Below are positions 57,070 to 64,000 of a stretch of 64,000 nucleotides of DNA, piece by piece (position 1 is the stretch's first letter; each line of letters starts with the position of its first letter). The position numbers and the translations under genes were made by a program. Location of the stretch: the NCBI RefSeq assembly GCF_036884655.1, contig NC_088348.1, forward strand, positions 21,455,001-21,519,000, in the 5' to 3' direction. Origin of the DNA: Musa acuminata AAA Group. Taxonomy: Eukaryota; Streptophyta; Magnoliopsida; Zingiberales; Musaceae. Below the pieces are notes generated by a model, which did not search any database, was not told the DNA's origin, and saw only the letters and a list, made by a program, of their open reading frames with translations.

Positions 57070-57107
57070 ATGCCCTCAGCTCCTCACGAGGACCCAGGAG
57101 CATGACT

Positions 57108-57636
57108 TGTTGGGGATGAGAAGTGATAGTGTATATTATGGATTACCCCACGAGGACATGATCCTCGCCACGTCAACCCGAGTGCGGGGCCTCGGGAGGA
57201 AGACGCAGTGCCAGATCGGATGCGCCACCAGAAATCAGGAATAATAGCTGTCCTCCTCTCGCGCTATCTGGCGCCGAGCCGACCAGCGTCGGCGTAACAA
57301 GGAGCGCTCTGAGAAGCTCGGGATGGCAGCGCATGACGCCATCCCGCATATCCATCGTGCAAAGGCCGTGTACGACCGACCTCCAAGAGCTATGATAAAA
57401 ACCCCTTGCCAACATTTGACAAGGGATATGAAATATTAACAAACCATTGGCTCGAGCTTTGGAGAGACCTAAGTCAGGATCCCACCCATCCCGATCTAGG
57501 CCTGTGCGTAGAAACCCGATGACGACAAAGGTGGATAGATTGACCTAATTAGGCAAAACCTTTATCCCCAAGACGGTCTTATATGTCACCGGTCGGACCA
57601 AGCCATGCCGATCACGCGGCCACGGCCTTGGGAGCA
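57108..57636 (+). repeat. 3' LTR of Tat-type Gypsy element
   Basis: Begins TGTTGGGGATGAGAAG; ends near CCTTGGGAGCA, judged by the end of similarity to 8460-8759. A TATA-like TATGATAAAAACC lies at 57390-57402. It marks the right border of the transposon nest; the next feature is host promoter sequence. Confidence 0.65.
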
Positions 57637-58204
57637 TTCAATTCAAAAGGAAGAAGAGACAGACCTAAGAATACTAAACAATCTTCGTTGACGAACTCTT
57701 CCATCGACATATACTTTTTAGATGCAGATGACAACACGTTTACGTTCATCAACACGGGCTGCACACGTTTACGTTCCTCAGCTAATTGACTCTTCAGCTG
57801 CTGAGGAGTCAGTCCAATGAGCGCAATTCACAAAAGAATTCACTGGGCAACAAAAAACAGTGTCTCGTATGCATCAACGCTGGTCCCTAATCTAATGCCT
57901 CCTCTCCGCAACGACGACTGCACACTAATCCAAACTTAAATGGTTTCACTCGCAAAAAAATATATTAAAAATGACTCTCTTAAGGGTATTTTTTTGGGAT
58001 CTATCTTGAAAGGATAAAATATTATAAGGTTAGTCTTAGAACAGATAATTACTCGCGTCTTAAAATTCAACCATACAAGATTTATCTTAGAAAGGATAAT
58101 TAAAGGACTCTAAAAATATTTTTTGTTTCAAAAATATTATTTTTGATTTTTTTTTGTTTGCACAGAGAAAAAAAACCCCACAGTAACAACACACAAATGG
58201 TCGG
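57637..58204 (+). other. Upstream region of the epimerase-like gene
   Basis: No coding signal. Ordinary AT-rich intergenic DNA. Two similar phrases (TCTATCTTGAAAGGATAAAATA, 57999-58020, and TTTATCTTAGAAAGGATAA, 58080-58098) form a weak duplication. This is the likely promoter, with a transposon LTR ending only about 630 bp from the start codon. Confidence 0.5.
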
Positions 58205-58214
58205 CTCTATATAG
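58205..58214 (+). promoter_or_regulatory. TATA box of the epimerase-like gene
   Basis: CTCTATATAG, 56 bp upstream of the chosen ATG at 58270. The ATG at 58218 is too near this box to lie in the transcript and is in another frame. Confidence 0.6.
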
Positions 58215-58269
58215 CTAATGGCCATCGCTTCTTGCTGTCCGACGCACTCGCGCCCAGCTTGGACACGCC

Positions 58270-61167
58270 ATGGATCCGTTGTGCTCTTCCACCCTCTACT
58301 CTTCCGCCCAAACGTCGCTCTTTTCCTCACTCATCTCCACCAAACACCGCAACAAGACGACGCCCCGTCCGCATGCCCCGAGAGTCCCGCACCGGGAGCT
58401 CTTCATTTTCCGCTGCGCCGACGCCTCCACCCGACGGTCGCAGCCGGCCGTGGCGATGTCGTTCGGGTTCGAGAGCCTCAAGGAGACCTTGACTATCGAC
58501 GTCGGCCGCGCTGAGGGGCGGCCCCTCGACGTCCCCCTCGCCCGCCCCTTCACCATCGCCTCCTCCCGGCTCGACCGCGTCGGGAACGTTGCCATCCGGG
58601 TGGAGCTCCACAACGGCAGCGTCGGCTGGGGGGAGGCCCCCGTGCTGCCCTCCGTCACCGCGGAGGACCAGTCCTCGGCCCTGGCCGCTGCCGCCGACGC
58701 CTGCCGCGTCCTCGTTCGGAGCCCGCCCATGACACTCGGCGCCGTGCTTGCCGAGGTTGGCCGCCTGCTTCCCGGCCACGATTTAGCCTCGGTTAGTGTA
58801 CTGGATGCTCTGCATTAGCTTCTTTCCCTATTAATCGATATGTTTCTTGGGCTACGGGAATCAAAATCAAATCTTTGATAAGAAATTCGAGATCAAGTCT
58901 TCTCTCTTGCCCTTGATTTAATTGTTTCTTGGAACTTGGCATGTTGTTTTGGGGAGTCAAGGTTAAATTTTGATGGGAAATCGAGATGAAAGTAGATGCC
59001 TTATGCCTAGTTAAGGTAGGACGCAAATTTACATCCGCACCGCACTAATTTACGTTTTTCCTCACTCTCATAACTACATAGCCGCTCTACAAGTGCTTAG
59101 CAAATTTTCACCTGTGCTCTTTCACTTCTTAGCTTGCTTGGCGAAAATCTAGATTCAAATACCGTGTGATGGCAACTAAGAAGAGGGCAGCGTGATGCAA
59201 ATTTGGTTCCATAGGACATGAATTTTTTTAGATGGATAATTTGTTGAGGGGATAAAAAATAGAAAGGGCTATAAAGTGTGGTAGATACAGGAAAAAACAC
59301 TTGGAAGAGTGAGGTTTCTCCTAAAAGTGCGGAAAGTGTATGGAATCTGCAGTAAAAGTGGAACCGTTGAATTGGCCACAACAATTCCTCAGTCGCTGTT
59401 TCTTGCGGCAAAGCAGGGATCACAACATCTTGATTTTTTATCTGTTATTTTTATGTTATAAAGACACATAATTTATTTTTGTTCTCTGCTTATTTTCTAC
59501 ATGCAAAATGTAGATTGTTGATTCACATGAATTTATTGAGAAGTTTTCTTTACCATATACATGATTTTTTTTCTTTTCTAGTTTCCATGTAATTGTTGTA
59601 CCACTTCCTCTGCTGGTTTTGCATTTTGATTTTGGTTTCACGGGCATGATTTTTTTTTTCCTGCAAATTCCTGCAAGCATATGTAGGACATATTTGACAT
59701 TGAATTTGCTAAATTGGCTAACATTTTTCTTAATCATCTGTCTTTGGATTTAAGGTCAGAGCTGGGTTTGAGATGGCACTTATTGATGCTGCTGCTAATA
59801 GTATTAGAATTCCCCTTTGGAGATTGTTTGGTGGAGCATCAAATTCTATTACAACAGATATAACAGTTAAACCCTTCCCTTACCTGAAATGTGTCCTTCA
59901 TCACAACTTCCACTATTCTACTGCTTCTTTCTTCGGATGATCTCCATGTTTTGAATGCAGATTCCAATTGTATCTCCAAGTGAAGCTGCTGAATTGGCTG
60001 CAAAGTATTGCAGACAAGGGTTTAGTACATTGAAGCTCAAGGTGGGAAAAGACTTGAACTCAGACATTGAAGTTTTGAGGGCTATAAGATATGTTCATCC
60101 TGATTGTTCATTTATTTTGGACGCAAACGAAGGCTACAAATCTCATCAAGCAATTGAAGTTCTTGATAAACTTCATGGTATGTACTACTGACTTAACGGG
60201 CTTATATGTACATAGCTATGCATGTCGCTTTGTGATTTATATTTTGTTCTTTTGAGATATGATGCTCAGTAAACTTGCTGTGACAAAAAGAAAATGTCCT
60301 TTCTGTTTGTGTGTTAAGTTCTCTTCCTGTTATGAGTGACAAAATGTTGCTAAAGATCTTACATATATATTTCCAGCTATGGGGGTTACTCCTATTTTAT
60401 TTGAGCAGCCTGTCCATAGAGATGATTGGGAAGGCCTCCATGTTGTTAGTCATATTGCAAAAGATAAATATGGTGTATCTATTGCTGCTGATGAAAGTTG
60501 TAGGAGCGTAGCTGATGCACACAAAATTATACAAGGGAATCTAGCCCATGTTATCAACATCAAACTTGCAAAGCTAGGGGTTATTGGTGCACTCGAGATA
60601 ATCAACATTGCTAGAGATGCTGGCGTTGCTCTTATGATTGGTGGTATGGTTGAAACAAGACTGGCCATGGGCTTTTCTGCTCATCTGGCTGCTGGCCTTG
60701 GTTGTTTCAGGTATGCCTATGCTTTCTTTCAAAATTTTCCACTTCTCTAACTAATGTCAAAATGATCATAATCCTTTCCTTTGTAGTGTGTCGAGGTTGT
60801 GTCCTAAAATGTCATGCTTATAATTGTGATTGGATGATCTAATTGTTGCAGTTTCATTGATCTTGACACACCACTTCTTCTATCAGAAGATCCAGTGATC
60901 GGAGGTTATGAAGGTATTATCATCAACCAAATCCATTTGCACCACAAGATCTCTAAAAGGATTTCCATCAGTCACTAATCTGTATTGCTAGTCTCTTCTA
61001 TTATTCTAATTGCCATTTTAAACCTTTGATTTTTTTTAATTCAATAGATTTTTTTTCTAGTCATATTTCTCTTTTTTTTGTCTTAATTAGCTTCTGGTGC
61101 CATATACAAGTTCAACAATTCCAGAGGCCATGGTGGTTTTCTTCACTGGGACAATATCTCATGGTGA
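58270..61167 (+). CDS. L-Ala-D/L-Glu (dipeptide) epimerase-like protein, enolase superfamily, six coding exons
   Basis: Exons inferred from GT/AG sites, frame and family similarity: 58270-58791, 59755-59865, 59961-60177, 60377-60710, 60852-60913, 61091-61167; 1323 bp in all, 440 aa. The ATG has a strong context (GCCATGG). Residues 1 to about 60 are Ser/Arg-rich and may be a plastid transit peptide. The N-terminal capping domain follows, then the barrel: KxK at K236-L-K238, metal ligands D265 (ILDANEG), E293 (FEQPV) and D322 (AADES), second catalytic Lys in NIKLAK (about 346). In the family this chemistry epimerises dipeptides such as L-Ala-D/L-Glu; the plant substrate is not known. All key residues are present. 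Exon 1 is GC-rich and later exons AT-rich, as often in monocots. Confidence 0.92.
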
Positions 61168-61390
61168 GTCTTCTTTCTTCTTTCTTTTGAAATACAAAGG
61201 TATTGTGCTCTATGGAGTCACCTGAATAACTTCGATTTAAATGTTTTCTTTTGAAATAATACACAGCTGCAGGACTTCGGTATCATGAGTTTTGTATCAA
61301 AACATAATTGATGAACTGTCTTGCTAAATGCTTGATTTGGACTCTGGATATTCAAACTCACTGAAGTTTTACATGAGTCAAACTATTTGG

Positions 61391-61712
61391 CTTCAACAAA
61401 CCTCTAAAACACAACCGTACTCGGGCGTCTCCTTTGCCTACATAAAAGAGAAGTATGATGACAACTAACATGATTAATACTACTGGATATCCTATTAGTT
61501 AAAAGATAAACATCAATAGGCAGAGAGAATTATCAATGTCATTTACTCTTTGACTTCAACAAACCTCTACAAAACACATTCGTACTCGAGCGGCTCCTTT
61601 GCCAACATAGAAGAGATGTTTGATGATGTCTAACATGATTAACACTACCGGATATCCTATTTGTTGAAGCATAAACATCAATAGGAAAAGAGAATCATCA
61701 ATGAATTTGTGA
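61391..61712. repeat. Direct duplication of about 163 bp downstream of the epimerase-like gene
   Basis: CTTCAACAAACCTCTA...GTACTCG...TCCTTTGCC starts at 61391 and again at 61554. Both copies include ACATGATTAA and GGATATCCTAT. It lies in the probable 3'-UTR intron. No coding meaning was found. Confidence 0.75.
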
Positions 61713-62033
61713 GCCTTAATAGACTTATCGGGTCTCGTATCCTACTTTCCATTTAGGATGACCTCGTGGCAGCGTTGCCTTCCCTTATAAAATGAAATTC
61801 TTCATGTAGTATGTATGCATGATCATACGAGAGGACTCTACTTATTTCTTTTTTATAATTGTACCCTTTTTCTCTATTTGTAGTTTTTATCTATGCGAGC
61901 ATAACCTGTTCAGAAGAGATCATGTTTTCTATCATTTTGCATTCCAGAAACCTGATGCTAAACATTTAGACTAAATGATTGTCATTGAAAGATTAGTTTA
62001 ATGGCTCTAACGCTGCTTATGTGAATTTTCCAG

Positions 62034-62460
62034 AGGTGGGCATCGAACCTTCCATGATACCGCTGTTGATTATGGATGCATGTTTCAGTGTATGCTGCCT
62101 TGGACTGAGAGAGTTGCTGGCCTTACCCACTGTCAGCTTTGATGATACAGAGCCTTTACCTTTATGGGTTGCAAAATCTCTTAATGTTCAGTATTACCTG
62201 ACATTTCTTATGGACTTTTCATCAATCTTCAATCCGGCATTTGTTTCAGCAGACGATGTGAAGTTTAATATCCATTTTCTGGGATTGGTTGCCTAAAGTT
62301 ATCCCTGATTTGTTCCTCTTCGCTCAGTGAGCAGAAGTTGAATTATGCTGAACTATATAACAAGTCAAATGGAGTACAAAATGAAACCTAGGCTTTCTCT
62401 TTTAGGAGGGGATAAATAAGATTTTATGCAGTAGAATAGTCGAAATTAAAAATAAAATTT
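62034..62460 (+). other. Candidate 3'-UTR exon of the epimerase-like gene
   Basis: The strong donor ATG/GTGAGT at 61163/61164 and the acceptor TTTTCCAG at 62033 would join TG to A, giving a TGA stop across the junction (439 aa instead of 440). The segment after 62034 would then be 3' UTR, with AATAAG/AATAAA-like signals near 62415-62455. A 91-codon ORF here (62021-62296) has no recognisable domain and is probably not translated. Confidence 0.4.
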
Positions 62461-63046
62461 CCGAAGAATTGAAAGTGTCGGATGGTGTATATTTTGTTTG
62501 GTCCTAACTTAACAAGTTTAAATTTCTTAATCGAATTAGTATTTGATTTCATGTATGCTAATTATGTTTGGACTCATCCATGTAAAATTAAAATTCTCAA
62601 GATATGTCACTGCTATCAACCTTCACAAAAAGAGGAAAAAACAAACACAGGAAAAATGAGTACAGCATGCAAAAGCGATTTTTTTTTCTGAAAAAGAGAA
62701 AAACAAAGCATGCAATGGGTCGAAGAACAAGAAAATGCTGCGAACAAATCACAAAAAAAAAACATGCAATGTGCTGAAGAATAAGCATCTGTAGAAAATG
62801 CTGCAAACAGATCACCAATCACCATAAATTCCTCAGCACTACTACTGGATAATTAGGTAGAAGAAAGTACTCCTTCTCAAGCCTCTAGTCTATGACACTC
62901 AATACGTTGTCAAAATAAAGGGATCAAATTGAATTCCTTCCTGATCTCAATAATGTAATCGGAGAAAAACCAGACATCGGAACCAGGAACACATCACAGG
63001 AACATAAAGTTCAGGAAAGGACAAAACAAATCAAATCTAAGCCTCT
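62461..63046. other. Intergenic stretch, nothing recognised
   Basis: AT-rich DNA with short A-runs and a small duplication (AAAGCATGCAATGGGTCGAAGAACAAG-like at 62705 and AACATGCAATGTGCTGAAGAATAAG-like at 62761). It may be 3' UTR of a minus-strand gene. Confidence 0.4.
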
Positions 63047-63326
63047 TTACGACAACCATAAGTCATCACAGCCATATTTTATGCCCAGAATCCGACACAG
63101 TTGTAACAGTAGATTTGTAGCCTTAAATCCTGTGTTCTCCAGTGCCGTGATCTTTCCTTTTCCAAAAGCAAGGTGGAACACGATGATGACTTCGTCATGG
63201 CCACGTGAAGCAAGGAACAGTCTGCCCTTTTCCACCTCCTTTTCTTCTCTTTCAATTATGCGAGGCAAAAGGACACAGTCTTCCTTGTTCTCCTCCACAA
63301 AACACTCGCAGATCAGAGACTTAACC
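63047..63326 (-). CDS. Possible terminal coding exon, unrecognised protein
   Basis: The minus strand is open from about 63326 to a TAG stop at 63047: SLICECFVEENKEDCVLL, EREEKEVEKGRLFLASRG, VIIVFHLAFGKGKI, NLLLQLCRILGIKYGCDDLW. The mixed charged and hydrophobic composition looks like real protein, but no ATG lies at its head, so it would have to be a last exon with an acceptor such as GTTAAG (about 63321) or CTGCGAG (about 63309). No upstream exon was found before the (CA)n tract. Family not recognised. Confidence 0.25.
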
Positions 63327-63364
63327 CACAGTGCAGCAGAGTTGGGTTACAGTCCCGGCTGCGT

Positions 63365-63389
63365 TGTGTGTGTGTGTGTGTATATGTGA

Positions 63390-63440
<51 letters not shown>
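63365..63440. repeat. (TG)n and (GA)n microsatellites
   Basis: TG repeats with one TATA interruption (63365-63411) pass into GA repeats (63412-63440), ending 6 bp before the ATG of the next gene. GA runs are frequent in plant 5' leaders. Confidence 0.95.
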
Positions 63441-63446
<6 letters not shown>

Positions 63447-63447
<1 letters not shown>

Positions 63448-63875
63448 TGAGAATTCTGCAGAAGCTGAAGCTGCTGGTGGTACAGTGCGCTGCAGCCAGA
63501 AGCAGCACCGGCAGCGACGTCCGCTCCTTTAACATCCGGCAACGATGGAGGCCGGCGAAGAAGCTCTACGTCTTCTCCAAGTTTCGTCGGCTGCTCCGCC
63601 GAGGGGTTTGCTCCGAAGATGAGCAGCCGAGCTTGGAGGAGAGCAAGGGGATGATGAAACAGAGGCTACTGGATCTGTTTGCTTCCTCGCAGTCGGTGGA
63701 AGACGAAGGCGGCAGCAGCAACAGCAGCGGTGGCGACGACGGGCGGGCAGTGGAAGCGCTCACGGCCCGCCGTGGTGGCAGAGCTTGGAGGTTTAGGTCG
63801 GCGGCGGGTCTCCGGTGCCGGTTGCTGCGGAGGGCTTGGCGACCTGTGCTGGTTGCTATTCCGGAGAGTGACTGA
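63447..63875 (+). CDS. Unrecognised basic protein, 142 aa
   Basis: Single open frame starting MRILQKLKLLVVQCAAARSS right after a (GA)n tract. Features: hydrophobic-basic N-terminus (1-20), Arg/Lys-rich middle (RQRWRPAKKLYVFSKFRRLLRRG), acidic/Ser patch with a Gly/Ser run (about 80-97), then an Arg-rich C-terminus (RRGGRAWRFRSAAGLRCRLLRRAW). High GC and the third-position bias of monocot first exons support coding. I do not recognise a domain. The ATG is the first in the frame. Either an intronless small gene or a first exon. Confidence 0.55.
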
Positions 63876-64000
63876 CATTACTACGTGTAGTCCATGCAAA
63901 TGCCCTTTCCTCTGGATGTGTTGTTGATTCCATGCCGAAGCATTTAAGCTCAAGACGATCATAGAAAGGTCTTGTTCATGTAGCATCTTTGATCACCATG

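Larger units (their letters stand above)
8460..57636 (+). mobile_element. Tat-type Ty3/Gypsy element, ancient, split by nested insertions
   Basis: Parts in order: truncated 5' LTR 8460-8759; gag relic 8947-10230; protease 10250-10750; insertion; protease-RT 19443-20109; insertion; RT 25626-26115; loss of RNase H and integrase; antisense transposase_28-like gene 55737-56255; 103-bp tandem array; 3' LTR 57108-57636. The 5' and 3' LTR pieces match over about 300 bp (for example GCAAAACCTTTATCCCCAA in both). Junctions of the protease (10750/19443) and RT (20109/25622) pieces rejoin in sense across the insertions. It is the outermost element fully bracketed in the window. Confidence 0.8.

Noticed and set aside
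58218..58514. Alternative start and frames in exon 1 of the epimerase-like gene, including long minus-strand ORFs (58296-58779)
   Set aside because: GC-rich exon leaves other frames open; only the 58270 frame continues through exons with catalytic residues.
62482..62691. 69-aa ORF downstream of the epimerase-like gene
   Set aside because: AT-rich, no domain, and ends in a homopolymer T-run; likely chance.
63679..63986. ORFs on both strands overlapping the 142-aa gene
   Set aside because: Shadow frames in GC-rich sequence; the low-complexity Ala/Ser runs follow from CAG/GCA repeats.

Overview
This window is plant nuclear DNA. Spliced genes occur only at its right end, and about nine tenths of it is LTR retrotransposons inserted into one another. 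A monocot is likely: the first coding exon of the host gene is very GC-rich and later exons are AT-rich, and most of the transposon mass is Sirevirus-type Copia. I suspect a member of the banana order from the look of the LTR family, but that is only an impression.

Layout of the nest, oldest first. (1) A Tat-type Gypsy element spans from a truncated 5' LTR (8460-8759) to a 3' LTR (57108-57636). Its gag, protease and reverse transcriptase survive as separated, broken pieces, followed by an antisense transposase_28-like gene and a 103-bp tandem array. (2) A degenerate Sirevirus (10751-19442) sits in its protease. (3) A minus-strand chromovirus (20110-25621) sits in its RT, with a solo LTR (21573-22010) in the chromovirus integrase. 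(4) A second Copia lineage ('Tork-like', 26666-55736) sits in the antisense gene, and its 5' half is gone. (5) Two Sireviruses sit in the Tork-like element: a gag-only non-autonomous element (26737-44363) in the integrase, and a rearranged element with its two halves in opposite orientation (46063-53595) in the RNase H region. (6) A complete, apparently young Sirevirus (33604-42919) sits inside the 3' LTR of the gag-only element. The depth here is Tat > Tork-like > gag-only > autonomous Sirevirus. To the left, 1-6142 is a second gag-only element on the minus strand, inserted in a long LTR-like sequence (6143-8459).

The autonomous Sirevirus has full-length gag (521 aa) and pol open frames separated by a single in-frame UAG, and an envelope-like ORF (364 aa). 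It has a primer-binding site for initiator Met-tRNA, several polypurine tracts and target-site duplications. The gag-only elements share its LTR architecture, primer site and polypurine tracts but lack the zinc knuckles and all of pol, so they probably move in trans. All Sirevirus LTRs here carry clusters of a GGCGGT..ACCGCC palindrome just upstream of the TATA box. The same motif recurs between pol and the envelope-like ORF of the autonomous element.

Beyond 57637 lies host DNA. A six-exon gene (58270-61167) encodes an enolase-superfamily protein of the L-Ala-D/L-Glu epimerase group, with an N-terminal extension that may be a transit peptide and probably a 3'-UTR intron. It is followed by a possible minus-strand coding exon (63047-63326) and an unrecognised 142-aa basic protein (63447-63875) preceded by TG/GA microsatellites. 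No tRNA, rRNA or CRISPR was seen.
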